Positions 1 through 9,499 of a stretch of 22,791 bases of DNA are shown here, piece by piece. A program made the translations under genes and the position numbers. Origin of the DNA: Kiritimatiellia bacterium (GTDB taxonomy: Bacteria > Verrucomicrobiota > Kiritimatiellia > RFP12 > UBA1067); contig JAFVCR010000051.1 in assembly GCA_017479035.1 (NCBI GenBank), forward strand, positions 1-22,791, in the 5' to 3' direction. Within the stretch, counting starts at the first letter, position 1; the number at the start of each line of letters is the position of its first letter. Under the pieces are notes generated by a model. That model did no database searches, was not told where the DNA came from, and worked only from the letters and a program-made list of their open reading frames with translations.

Positions 1-71
1 GCCCCCGCGGCGCGCTCGGAGAGCGCGCCCTACCAGAGTCCTTCGCGTTCTTTGCGGACTTTGTGTGAGAT
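1..71 (+). repeat. Right end of an intergenic repeat module, with hairpin, overlapping the start of the giant gene
   Basis: Positions 9-29 form a perfect hairpin with a 9-bp stem (GGCGCGCTC / GAGCGCGCC) and a GGA loop. Positions 38-60 carry TCCTTCGCGTTCTTTGCGGA followed by CTT, and 67-71 carry TGAGA. The same right-end module recurs at 8640-8671, immediately before the next gene. In both places the GTG start codon of a signal-peptide gene lies within it. The left part of the module is outside the window. The frame of the giant gene is open to the left edge, so an upstream start outside the window cannot be excluded. Confidence 0.7.
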
Positions 72-3000
72 ATGCTCTGCTTGTGGCGGCGATGGGGGCT
101 ATGGGGGAGGCAGTGCCGTCGTATTCGCTTTCGATACCGGGAGCGCCGCCAATACGGTTGACGACCGATGCCGCCGCGAATGATTGGCTTGCGAGCAACA
201 ATGTAGCCTCCGTATCGGCATCGTTTGGCGGCAGGAGTATTTCCGTTGCGGCTACGCCCGGGCGCGAACGCATTGCGCTTGCTGGGGTCGAGACGGGCTT
301 CAGCGTGGAGCGCATCAAGCCGGAGGTGTGGTTTGGCGACACGCTGCCGCCGCCCGCAGACGTGGACTGGAACGCGACCTACGAGCACTACCTTGCCGAT
401 GCGGACGAGCAGGCGAACTTCATCTTCGACAACGTAGGCAAGCGCGTCTATGTGCAGTCGGGCGGGAGCCTCGTCTTTACATGGGTGACATTGAACGGCG
501 AGGCGACGGAGCGCACGTATATCGCTTCCAGCTCGACGAGCGGGAGGCCGTACAAGATGTTCTGGACGGAGGCGCCGTGGAATGCGCCCGCCATCGACCT
601 TTCGGGCAAGTTCGTGAAACTTTTCGGGCCGGACGATATTATCAAGGTGCAGCGCGGCGAGAGGATAAAGGATTCGGGCGGGTATTCCGTCGTGGAGTCG
701 AACGTCGTCGTGAGGGGTGTGTATTTCGACCCTTCGGCGAACACGCTTTCGGCATACGGACGCGTGAGCGGGCAATTCATCCTTGCGTACTACGACTCTG
801 GCTCCTACGACACGCTCAAGCATCTGCAAGTCGTGGAAGTCGGCGAGCCGGATGTTGTGGAGATGCCGGGCCATATCGGCGAGGCAATATCGCCGCACGG
901 AATGGGATACTCCACGAAGGGGCTTTGGCCCTCGCCCATCAATACGTCCACGACGATGACGCAGGAGGACGAGTTCGGGCCATACTACTACCAGCACAAG
1001 GGGCTCTACTCCTACAGTCCGAAGAACAACAGCATCTTTCCGTTGCGCGAAACCGTGGACGCACCCTGGCGCATCGACGTGTATTGGATGGAGGAGGATG
1101 CCTACGGCGTGGGCTGGCCGTTCGAGCGTTGCCAATACGCCTGCACGTGGAATACGAACGCGATGCCCGTTCTCGTGGCGGGGGACTCGGTGAAGATTCC
1201 CGATGTCTATACGCCCTCGCTCTGCAAGTACCAGACACCCAACGGACACGCACGCGCACCGCAGGACGGAGTCTTCACCGCCACAGCCGATCTCTTTGAG
1301 ACACCAAACGAAGTGGGGTATTCGTGCCTCAAACTTGCAACAACGGGCGATGTGTGGTTTCTGCCCATCCGCACCGTGTCGCGGGAAAATACGGACTTCT
1401 TCACGCTAGAGGAGGCTGCGTGGACGATTGGCAGCGAACTTGTCCCGCGCGGCGGAAGCGTCTCCGGCACGGCGAGAGGCTACAATCCCGTAATCGACAC
1501 CTCCATCCCGGGCAAGATAAACCTCGCCGAATCGGGGACGCACTACAACCCCGAACTCTACTACGACTGGACGGTGGAGAGCAACGAGTACGAGTCGGTA
1601 ATCTACGCCGTCAACACGTCAAAGGAGAACAACGTTATAGAAGTTCACTGGTTCGCGACGGATTCCATCTACACAGAAGACCTGCCGGAAAAGATTGCGG
1701 TGCCTTGCCTTGTCCAGCGTTACGACATTTCCTATCCTGCGCCGGACGAGGCTCCGCAAATCGTCATTGCCTCGCAGAAGGGCGGTGCGCTGGAGAGCGT
1801 CTATCAAGGCGGGAGCGCGCTTTATTTCGACACGCAAGATGCGGCGTTGCAATTGCCCGGCGCGATGTGTTTCGGCAGCGATGCGGCATACGTCTCGTTC
1901 TGGGCGAATGCGGAGGCGATGGAAGCTGTTGCCAAAGCAAGCGTCGCCTCGCTCATGACGGATGACGGCTCGAGAGGCGTGGAAATCTTCGCCGGGCGCA
2001 AAGGCGATGAGGTTCGCTATAGCCTCAACGCCAAGGCAGGGGCGCAATCCATTGAAATCGAAACGGGGAGCATTTCTCCGGCCGGCTGGCACAAGATAGC
2101 CTTCGCCGCCAATGCCGAAAGCGTGAGGCTGTTCGTGGACGGAGCCCTCGTGAGTGAAACCGCCGCTCAGGGGCTTGACCTTTCGGGGTATCTTGCAAAC
2201 AACGCCCTTGGCTGCCATGCCGCCCCGAAAGGGCTTGCAATCGACAACTTCGTCGTCGGCGCAATTGCGTCAGAGCAGGAGAGCATCTATGACGAACCAG
2301 ACCCCGCGATTCGCTCGATTACGATGTGCCTGACGTTCCCCGAAGGCGACCTTGCCCTGCGCCCCGGCTCCGATACGCGCTATGCGACGGAGGAAGTAAC
2401 CGGCAACAATTGCACGGCAAGCGGCATCTTGCGCTTGTCCCCCGGCGCACCGCGCAAGGGCAACGGAGTTTTCCTCGCCGACGAAAAGCCGATCATCTAC
2501 CGCCAACCGGACGCCTCGAAGAGCGGCTACAACCCCAACGAGGAGCACGCATTCATCGGCAGCGGCGCGGGCGGATACTACGCTTGGGCTCTACGGTGCG
2601 ACATGAATACCGAAGACACGTCCGCGCCCGGCGTTCTCGTGCAATATGTCTCGGACGGAAGACCGGCGATGAAATATTTTCCCGTAGTCTTGACTAACGA
2701 AGTCTATTCCGCACTTGCCGACACTATGACGGCGGGGACGGTTCTCCCGGGTCCCCATCCGCTAGATCTCTTCGACAACCCCTGGCTTCCCGAGACCTAC
2801 TGGGACGACGTCGGCGAAGTGCCTCCGGCGTTCCCCGACCGCAAGAACCAGGTCTGGGCGAGATGCGCGGGGACGATTCCCATCCACATGTACTATCCCA
2901 ATCAGGACGGCTTCGACTTCACAGACGGCGCGGCGCACAAAGTCGGCGAGCCGGTCGCGTGGCTTGCAAACTACAACAACGGAAAACCCGTGGAGTGGCG

Positions 3001-6000
3001 ATGGACGGTGGAGTGGCCAAGGAATGTCGAAACTATGCGAATCGGCGAGACGCTCACCGTTGCGGCAAATGGTCTCCCAGAAGTGTGGGGCGCGAAGTCG
3101 ATGGCGGTAGTCTATCCGGCGGACGAAGGGAAGACCGCGCTTCTCTGGGACCCGACGGTTGTTCGCAAGACGGGGATGGGCGCGTACGCCACACCCGCCG
3201 CGCTCTTGAAGGACTTTGGTTTCGACCCCGCCGAGGGCAATGTCACCCTCAAGAGCGGCAAGTACACGTTCAAGGATTTGCCGCCAAACATCGGCGGGAG
3301 GTTCTACGTCAACTCCGCTCTTGCGGTTGACGAGTGCGTATGCCTCGTTGGCGAGCGCGAAACGAACGCGGGCGGTTCGATTCTCTATCCGAACGTCCTC
3401 AACCAGAACGAAATCGATGCCATCAAGGCACTCGTCGCGGGCGACCACGCGAAGAAGGCAGAATGGGACGCTCTCATCGACACGCTGCCTCGCGCGCCAG
3501 TCGAGCCTTCGACTCTCGGCACGGCTGCGGACGGTAAGGCGAAAGTCGATTACATCCCCAAAGACCATTACGCAATCACGGCAATGGGTGCTACGAACTA
3601 CGTGACCATAATCGAGAACGACTCCACCAACGTTGCAATGCGCGTGGAGAGCGGAGACGCCGTTTCGATGCACATATTCCGCGTGACGGACGACTACTAC
3701 TCCGGACGCATCGTCACTCGTGAAGACCCTTTGAATCTTCTTTCGCAGCAACTGGCCATCCTCTACACGGAATCCTTCGCGGGCAAGGCGGACGACTACG
3801 AGTTCGAGTGGAAAAAGGCCAAGCCAAACGCCAACGGCACAATGCCGGACGACTACGAGAAGGCTTACGCAAGCGTGTTCGATGCCGACGATTGGGGCGG
3901 CCTCACGCGCTTTACAATCGGCACCCAGGGCGATACGCTCGCAAACCTCGTCAATACTTTCTACGTGATGCGCTATCGGGCAAAAGAGGGAACGAGCGCC
4001 TACGAGGTCATGGGAGACAGATGGAGCGACTGGTGCGGCCCGGCACTCGCCGAGGGATGGATACAGCGATGCGTCAACAATGTCACGCCCTTTACGCAAC
4101 GAATGCAGGATCTCTACTCGAATCCGGCGGAGACGGCCGTCACGATGATTCGCGCGGCGGGTGCGCCGTGGGCGGGTGACGTTGCGTTAAATCAGGACAA
4201 CCTCACGAACACGGGCCTCATCCAACTTTACCAGACGCTCCTCAACAAGGCAGAGTCGATGTCGCTGACAGTAGGCCTGAACGACATGGACGCGAACAAG
4301 CAACTTCTTCTAGCAGCAGAGAGGCTTGCAGACCTTTACGTCCTACTGGGAAACGAGGCGTATCAGGATGCGCTCAACCCGACGGTAGGCTTCGGCTCCA
4401 GTTACGGTGCCTCGTCAATCACGCCGGATGTGGACTACGGCTTTGCCTCGACGGGGCTTTTCTGCTTCGACAACCAAGTGCCGACACTCCTGGACGAGGA
4501 GTTGGCTCTCTTGCGAGGCCGCACGGGCGCGAACAATCCCGCCGTTACCACGGCGCCGTTCTACAACCGCCTCGTATGGAATTTTACTCGCGGAATCACG
4601 GCGGGCGAGGTTGCATACGCCATCAACTATGGCATCAGTTCCGACAATGCCGATGCTTCCATCGACGAGGACGATGCCGCGCTCCAATATCCGCAGGGGC
4701 ATGGCGACGCGTGGGGACATTATCTTTCCGCAATGAGCGTATGGTATCGCCTCTTGCGGAACCCCAACTTCTCGTGGGCGACATCGCAAATGCAGATGAA
4801 CGTTGCCGACAGCGTGGTGGATGTGGACTACTTCGACGAGGAGCGTTTTGCCGAGACTGCGGGGAAACTCTCAAAGACCGCAGCGAGCATCATGGACTTG
4901 ACCGCCCGCAAGACGTGGCGGGAAAACGGCGGAGCAAAAGGCGCGGGCTATCTCGATGCGGATACGGAGCGCAACTTCGGCTACGGCGAATGGGCGACGC
5001 GTGGCGGCATCGGCGGAGTTATGAACTGGATGGTTGCAAACTCTCTTTTGCCGGCATCGGAGAGCGCGGGTGAACACTACCTTGCCGCGCTTGGCGATGG
5101 GGCGTATCTCTGGACGGACAACTCACCGGTGGCGGCGGCGAAAGGCCCTTGGACGTTCGAGGTCGCGATAAGTCGCGAGGCTTCCTCAGACGGCGCGATG
5201 CTCGAGTTCTACGGCGCGGACACGCTGGACGAAGAGTGGATGCCGGAGAATACCGACGACTGGGACAGCGCAAACGGCTTCATATCCGTTTATGCCGACG
5301 GCGAAGGGAAGGTCAGTATCGAGAGCGGCATCTTGGACTGGTATCTTGAAAGTTACGAGACGAACACGGTTGTGGAACTTGTGGATCTCGAAACAGGCGA
5401 GGTGACCAATACTATCGAGGCTACCGGCATACGCTACCGCTTCGATATAGACGAGCGCGAGATTGCAAACGAAACCGTGAGCGACGTCCCAGCGAATGCA
5501 ATCTACGCCGTTTCGCTAGGCGCGGACGGGAAATACACGTTGCGCATCGTGGACGAAACGGGAGCGGAGGTCGCAAACGTCTCTCTGGGCAAAATCCCGC
5601 TCGACAACCCGGACGTGACGATTGGCGAGGGCGTTTTCAAGGGTGTCGCCTCCGAGATGCGTTTCTGGGCGGGAGTGCGCACAACGGCGCAACTCCACGC
5701 GTCGCGCTCGTTCGTGAATCCACGCGACGAGAATCTCCTTGCCTATACGCGGGGCGTTTCCGCCTCTACGGCTGTGGACTTCTTGAGCGACGAAACACCC
5801 GGCAGCGACACTCCGTGGCGTCTTGCTGGCGCGCGCTGGCTCACCGTACAGGAGAGCGGGATTGACGTCGCTTTCGACGACGAGGGTCTCACGCGAATCA
5901 ACCGCTCTACTGCAAGCGACCTTGCAACAATTCCCGGCGAGGTGGAAGCAATCCAGCGCAAACTCGAGCGTCTCGACGCCGGGATGAATCCGCTAGGGCT

Positions 6001-8374
6001 CTCCGACGCGGCAGTTCCATTCGACATTTCGCCGGAGGGCGTTGCAGAAGGCACCTCGACGCACTTCGAGCAGATAGCAGAACGCGCCGAGACGGCTCTC
6101 GGCAATGCCGCCAAAATGCTCGACCGCGCACAGGAAGCCGCCAAAACCCTCCGGCAGGTGCAGGATGGCGAACTCGTGGAAGAAGACTTCGCCCAAGAGT
6201 CCGAAACCGATTACAACGCGCAACTCATCGCCATCTACGGCCTGCCCTACGAAGACGACATAGGCCCGACGGGGACCTATCCGCAAGGATACGAAGGGCC
6301 AGACCTCTATCATTACATGTATATGGATCTTTCGCTCTTCGGGATAACCGGGGCGGACGACATAAAGCCGGTATCGGTAGTGACATACGATGCGGCGGCC
6401 GGCGGCTGGAAATACGAGTCGATGAAGTCTTTCATGGAGGACGGCAAGACGTTTTCCGCGTCCGACGCCATGACCTACCAACTCTCCGCCAACGGCCTTG
6501 TCGTAAAGCCCGATTCGTTCAAGGGCGTGCGCCGCGCCTGCGGCAGAATCCAGGACGACTACACCGCCTACATCCTCGCCTACGCCGACTGGAAGAGAGC
6601 CGTGAATGCATACGAGGCCCAGTATGGCCGCCTCTCCGCGAAGATAGACAAAATCAATGCCGTCTATGAAGCCGAGGGCGACGCGTGGAAATACGAGGAG
6701 CAGCGTTTCGGCTTCGGCGTGGCGAACTGCGTCTTGAAGATGGTCGCGCAGAATGCGTCTTCGACGTTCAAGATGTCCGGAGAACTTTTGGAGGACGGCG
6801 ACGAGTATCTTGAGGGAGTCTCCGAAATGTCGGCCTTCACGGTCGGGCTCGCTTCGGGCTTCACGCCAGGGCTTGCGCTGTATTCTGCGGCGGGCGGGGC
6901 AACAGTCGGCATGAAAGCGGCGTTCAAGGGCCTTGGCGAAATGATGGACGGCATAAAGCAGTCGATCGAGATGGCGCAAGAGCAGTTCGAGTCCCGCGCC
7001 ACGCTAGAGGCCGCCCGCGCCTCGTGGACGCAGGCCAAGAAGGATGCGTTCGACGATGCGCTGGAAGCCATAACCGATCTTTCCTCCGCCGCCGCTGACG
7101 TGCAGAGCGCATGGGCAGCGATGATTGCCGCCGCCGAAAATTTCGACACGACCATTGCCGAGGGCGACCGCATCCAGGCCGAACGCGAAAAGACACGCGC
7201 CCGCCGCGTCAATCGCCTCGTCCGCCTCCGCTATCAGGATATGTTCTTCCGCCAGATGCAGAACGAAGCCCTGACGCGCTACTCGCAAGCATTCGACCTT
7301 GCGCAGAAATACGTCTATATGGCCGCGCAGGTCTATGACTACGAGACGACCCTCCTCTCCGCAGATCGTAACTCCGGCGACGCGTTCCGCTCGGAGATTG
7401 TAGGAGCCCGCGCTCTTGGCGTGTTCGACGGCGACGGCAAACCCATGCCGAACGCAGGATATGGCGACGCGGGACTTGCCGACATTCTCGCTCGCATGGA
7501 GGCAAATTACCTCGTTCTCAAGCCGCGCCTCGGCATAAACAATCCAGACAGGAACGCGACGTGGTTCTCACTCCGCAACGAACTCTTCCGCATCGACGGC
7601 GGCGCGGCCGGCGATGCCGACTGGCGCAAGGCGCTCTCTAAATGCATCGTGGATGACATTCGCACCGTCCCCGAATACAGCCGATTCTGCCAGTCCATCT
7701 CCTCCTCCGCCGCCCTGCAGGCGAAAGAGCCCGCAATCGTCATCCGCTTCTCTTCGACTATCGACTTTGCAAAGAACTTTTTTGGCAAGGACCTCGAAGC
7801 GGGCGACCACGCGCTCGACTCCTCCTACTATGCAACGAAGATTGCCGGCGCGGGCGTGAAGTTCACGGGCTATCCCGCAAGTTCGCTCGCCGCCACGCCG
7901 GTCGTCTATCTCGTCCCGGCGGGCGCGGACAGAATGCGAATCCCCGGCGGCGGCGAGGACGGCACGGTGCTCGACTGGAATGTCGCCGACCAGGTAATCC
8001 CCGTTCCATACACAATTGGCTCGACGGAATTGGACGATGCTGACTATCTGCCGCTTTACACCGGCTATTCCGGCGGCGTGGACGCTATGGCGAAGATACG
8101 CCGCCTGCCGTCCTTCCGCGCACTGATAGAGGACGAGGATGACGATGACAAAGCCCTCGCATCGACGCGCCTCATTGGCCGCAGCGCGTGGAACACGAAA
8201 TGGGTGATGATTATCCCGGCGGGGCAGCTCCTCGGCGGCACGGCGGAGGATCGCGCTCGCGCACTTTCGATTTTCATCAACGGCGAGGACGCCGACCGCG
8301 ACGGCATCATCTACCGTCCCGGCGTTGCCGATATTGAACTTGGCCTCAAAACCTACGCAACCTCCGGGAACTGA
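65..8374 (+). CDS. Giant exported LamG protein with Tc-toxin-A-like C-terminal region (2769 aa)
   Basis: The GTG start at 65 gives an N-terminus of MRYALLVAAMGAMGEA, a plausible short signal peptide; the ATG codons at 92 and after would remove the hydrophobic core. No Shine-Dalgarno is visible. Residues about 575-740 read as a LamG/concanavalin-like sandwich (VSFWANAE, GWHKIAFA, VRLFVDGALV). A second such fold lies at about 1680-1895 (WTFEVAISRE, MRFWAGVRT). Residues 1250-1680 are helical and resemble the central part of other very large LamG proteins known from Planctomycetes-type genomes. Residues 1956-2034 and 2159-2430 are long amphipathic helices, interrupted at about 2261-2299 by a Gly/Ala-rich hydrophobic stretch. 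Residues 2401-2427 (SQAFDLAQKYVYMAAQVYDYE is the end part) and the beta-rich end at 2558-2769 match, as I recall them, the layout of the TcA pore-forming plus TcB-binding end. The protein is probably secreted or surface-attached. Coding is certain; toxin-like function is inference. Confidence 0.93.
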   Translation: MRYALLVAAMGAMGEAVPSYSLSIPGAPPIRLTTDAAANDWLASNNVASVSASFGGRSISVAATPGRERIALAGVETGFSVERIKPEVWFGDTLPPPADVDWNATYEHYLADADEQANFIFDNVGKRVYVQSGGSLVFTWVTLNGEATERTYIASSSTSGRPYKMFWTEAPWNAPAIDLSGKFVKLFGPDDIIKVQRGERIKDSGGYSVVESNVVVRGVYFDPSANTLSAYGRVSGQFILAYYDSGSYDTLKHLQVVEVGEPDVVEMPGHIGEAISPHGMGYSTKGLWPSPINTSTTMTQEDEFGPYYYQHKGLYSYSPKNNSIFPLRETVDAPWRIDVYWMEEDAYGVGWPFERCQYACTWNTNAMPVLVAGDSVKIPDVYTPSLCKYQTPNGHARAPQDGVFTATADLFETPNEVGYSCLKLATTGDVWFLPIRTVSRENTDFFTLEEAAWTIGSELVPRGGSVSGTARGYNPVIDTSIPGKINLAESGTHYNPELYYDWTVESNEYESVIYAVNTSKENNVIEVHWFATDSIYTEDLPEKIAVPCLVQRYDISYPAPDEAPQIVIASQKGGALESVYQGGSALYFDTQDAALQLPGAMCFGSDAAYVSFWANAEAMEAVAKASVASLMTDDGSRGVEIFAGRKGDEVRYSLNAKAGAQSIEIETGSISPAGWHKIAFAANAESVRLFVDGALVSETAAQGLDLSGYLANNALGCHAAPKGLAIDNFVVGAIASEQESIYDEPDPAIRSITMCLTFPEGDLALRPGSDTRYATEEVTGNNCTASGILRLSPGAPRKGNGVFLADEKPIIYRQPDASKSGYNPNEEHAFIGSGAGGYYAWALRCDMNTEDTSAPGVLVQYVSDGRPAMKYFPVVLTNEVYSALADTMTAGTVLPGPHPLDLFDNPWLPETYWDDVGEVPPAFPDRKNQVWARCAGTIPIHMYYPNQDGFDFTDGAAHKVGEPVAWLANYNNGKPVEWRWTVEWPRNVETMRIGETLTVAANGLPEVWGAKSMAVVYPADEGKTALLWDPTVVRKTGMGAYATPAALLKDFGFDPAEGNVTLKSGKYTFKDLPPNIGGRFYVNSALAVDECVCLVGERETNAGGSILYPNVLNQNEIDAIKALVAGDHAKKAEWDALIDTLPRAPVEPSTLGTAADGKAKVDYIPKDHYAITAMGATNYVTIIENDSTNVAMRVESGDAVSMHIFRVTDDYYSGRIVTREDPLNLLSQQLAILYTESFAGKADDYEFEWKKAKPNANGTMPDDYEKAYASVFDADDWGGLTRFTIGTQGDTLANLVNTFYVMRYRAKEGTSAYEVMGDRWSDWCGPALAEGWIQRCVNNVTPFTQRMQDLYSNPAETAVTMIRAAGAPWAGDVALNQDNLTNTGLIQLYQTLLNKAESMSLTVGLNDMDANKQLLLAAERLADLYVLLGNEAYQDALNPTVGFGSSYGASSITPDVDYGFASTGLFCFDNQVPTLLDEELALLRGRTGANNPAVTTAPFYNRLVWNFTRGITAGEVAYAINYGISSDNADASIDEDDAALQYPQGHGDAWGHYLSAMSVWYRLLRNPNFSWATSQMQMNVADSVVDVDYFDEERFAETAGKLSKTAASIMDLTARKTWRENGGAKGAGYLDADTERNFGYGEWATRGGIGGVMNWMVANSLLPASESAGEHYLAALGDGAYLWTDNSPVAAAKGPWTFEVAISREASSDGAMLEFYGADTLDEEWMPENTDDWDSANGFISVYADGEGKVSIESGILDWYLESYETNTVVELVDLETGEVTNTIEATGIRYRFDIDEREIANETVSDVPANAIYAVSLGADGKYTLRIVDETGAEVANVSLGKIPLDNPDVTIGEGVFKGVASEMRFWAGVRTTAQLHASRSFVNPRDENLLAYTRGVSASTAVDFLSDETPGSDTPWRLAGARWLTVQESGIDVAFDDEGLTRINRSTASDLATIPGEVEAIQRKLERLDAGMNPLGLSDAAVPFDISPEGVAEGTSTHFEQIAERAETALGNAAKMLDRAQEAAKTLRQVQDGELVEEDFAQESETDYNAQLIAIYGLPYEDDIGPTGTYPQGYEGPDLYHYMYMDLSLFGITGADDIKPVSVVTYDAAAGGWKYESMKSFMEDGKTFSASDAMTYQLSANGLVVKPDSFKGVRRACGRIQDDYTAYILAYADWKRAVNAYEAQYGRLSAKIDKINAVYEAEGDAWKYEEQRFGFGVANCVLKMVAQNASSTFKMSGELLEDGDEYLEGVSEMSAFTVGLASGFTPGLALYSAAGGATVGMKAAFKGLGEMMDGIKQSIEMAQEQFESRATLEAARASWTQAKKDAFDDALEAITDLSSAAADVQSAWAAMIAAAENFDTTIAEGDRIQAEREKTRARRVNRLVRLRYQDMFFRQMQNEALTRYSQAFDLAQKYVYMAAQVYDYETTLLSADRNSGDAFRSEIVGARALGVFDGDGKPMPNAGYGDAGLADILARMEANYLVLKPRLGINNPDRNATWFSLRNELFRIDGGAAGDADWRKALSKCIVDDIRTVPEYSRFCQSISSSAALQAKEPAIVIRFSSTIDFAKNFFGKDLEAGDHALDSSYYATKIAGAGVKFTGYPASSLAATPVVYLVPAGADRMRIPGGGEDGTVLDWNVADQVIPVPYTIGSTELDDADYLPLYTGYSGGVDAMAKIRRLPSFRALIEDEDDDDKALASTRLIGRSAWNTKWVMIIPAGQLLGGTAEDRARALSIFINGEDADRDGIIYRPGVADIELGLKTYATSGN

Positions 8375-8393
8375 AAGGAGCGGGCAATGGAAC
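8375..8393 (+). other. Orphan ribosome-binding site and ATG upstream of the repeat island
   Basis: An AAAGGAG sequence overlaps the stop of the giant gene and is followed after 6 nt by an ATG at 8387. The frame from this ATG reads MELWRK and then runs straight into repeat sequence; it ends at a TAG at 8579-8581. The ATG is in frame with the GTG start at 8666 (279 nt apart), and that TAG is the only in-frame stop between them. One reading is that this was the original start of the downstream gene before the repeat island was inserted. It could also simply be a chance SD-like sequence. Confidence 0.35.
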
Positions 8394-8398
8394 TTTGG

Positions 8399-8671
8399 AG
8401 AAAGACAACCACGAAATACACGAAAATGAAAAATGTCTCACGCAAAGTCCACGAAGTTCACAACGTTCTTCAAAGGCTTCGTGAACTTTGCGTGCGACAC
8501 TTGTGCGGGAATCTGCGGCAGGTACTGTGGGGCTGCGGGCATCTCGCCCGCGGCGTGCCCCTATCCCAGTTGTTTTGCTAGCCGCGCTCCGCGCGGCGAC
8601 CGCGGGCGGGAGGCCCGCGCCCCCACAGTACGTTTCGTGTCCTTCGCGTTCTTTGCGGACGCTGCGTGAGA
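8399..8671. repeat. Nested palindromic intergenic repeat island
   Basis: The island is a set of nested inverted repeats. The outer part reads CCACGAAATACACGAAAA and then a hairpin at 8435-8498 (CGCAAAGTCCACGAAG pairs with CTTCGTGAACTTTGCG). The outer left arm TCTCACGCAAAGTCC (8436-8450) is also inverted relative to the right end at 8643-8671. Inside are two 32-bp copies in opposite orientation, 8522-8553 and 8600-8631. They share GTACTGTGGGG at the outer ends and a GCGGGC/GCCCGC core. Between them is a perfect hairpin GCCGCGC-TCC-GCGCGGC at 8581-8597. The 32-mer recurs twice at 21759-21879. Non-autonomous dispersed repeats of this look are common in PVC-type genomes. No transposase is visible. 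Confidence 0.8.
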
Positions 8672-9499
8672 CATACACTGCTTTTTGCGGCGTTGGCGGT
8701 ATTCGGCGGAGCCTTTGCGGAAGATGCGGCACTCGCCCTGCCGCCGTTCATCATCACCGGGCGTGTGGTGGACTACGATTGCGCCGGGCTCGAAAGCGGT
8801 GAGGTGCGCATCCGCAAGGGTTCGCTACTTTTGGCGCGTGGAGCTGTGGGTGCGTTCGGCGAAGATACCGCAGCAAACTATTCCGTTGCCGTGCCTATGG
8901 CGAATATCAATATGGCAAACGCCGCGCAAGAGGGCGAGAGCCTTTCCATTGAAATCGATACGGGCGGCGCAATCTATGCCGATGCGAACCTCGTCATCGC
9001 CGCCGCAAGCCCCGGTAGAACTGTCACGCTGAATCTGAAGGCGGCAGTATGCACCAACACGAAAGGCGTTGCCGACCAGTATCTCCGCGACATCCGCTAC
9101 GATTTGGAGGACATGGGGCTTGCCGCCTCCGACTACGATCCCGATGCCGACTACGATGGCGACGGAGTCACGAACTACGAGGAATATCTTGCCGGGACGG
9201 ATGCCTTCGATCGCTCGGACGCGGGAGTGAAGATACTTTCCTGGCGCGAGGTCGAGGGGAACCCGGACTTGATGGAGGCGACCTTCCTGCCGGGGCGCGG
9301 ACGCGCATATTCCGCCGAACGGGCGGGCGTGGACGGGGGAGATGCGATGGTCTTCGAGCATCGTCCGCACCAGACCGACCCTGCACCAGGCGCACCGGCG
9401 AAAAACTATCTCGTCACAGGAAATTCAGATCCGGAAGTCCATGCGGTATATCTATATAAAGAGGGCGCTGCAAGCCTTTATCGTTTGCGTCTTGAGTAG
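8666..9499 (+). CDS. Exported protein with EF-like (thrombospondin-3 type) calcium loop, 277 aa
   Basis: The GTG start lies at the right end of the repeat island and gives MRHTLLFAALAVFGGAFA, a good signal peptide; no in-frame ATG, GTG or TTG occurs between the upstream TAG and 8666. Residues about 25-125 look like a beta-sandwich of the carboxypeptidase-regulatory type (ITGRVVDYDCAGLESGEVRI). Residues 156-183 contain DYDGDGVTNYEE, where D162, D164, D166, N170 and E173 fit the 1-3-5-9-12 positions of an EF-like loop, followed by YLAGTD as in thrombospondin type 3 and bacterial calcium-repeat proteins. The last 90 residues are beta-rich with no match that I recognise. It lies downstream of the giant gene and overlaps the next gene by 59 nt, so the three probably form one transcription unit. 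Its role is unknown; a calcium-stabilised secreted partner is a guess. Confidence 0.85.
   Translation: MRHTLLFAALAVFGGAFAEDAALALPPFIITGRVVDYDCAGLESGEVRIRKGSLLLARGAVGAFGEDTAANYSVAVPMANINMANAAQEGESLSIEIDTGGAIYADANLVIAAASPGRTVTLNLKAAVCTNTKGVADQYLRDIRYDLEDMGLAASDYDPDADYDGDGVTNYEEYLAGTDAFDRSDAGVKILSWREVEGNPDLMEATFLPGRGRAYSAERAGVDGGDAMVFEHRPHQTDPAPGAPAKNYLVTGNSDPEVHAVYLYKEGAASLYRLRLE

Noticed and set aside
184..1299. 371-residue plus-strand frame inside the giant gene
   Set aside because: It is Arg/Cys/Gly-rich, has no RBS and lies wholly within the well-supported 2769-aa frame; it is a high-GC shadow.
2762..4099. 445-residue minus-strand frame
   Set aside because: It lies antisense to the giant gene, is rich in Arg/Val/His from reversed codons and has no recognisable domain.
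8387..8581. 64-residue ORF with a good SD
   Set aside because: After six codons it translates the dispersed repeats (KTTTKYTKMKN); I treat it as a stranded start, not a protein gene.
9342..9440. Upstream extension of the SHD1-like gene
   Set aside because: The extra 33 residues lie in the coding sequence of the previous gene and would bury the signal peptide.
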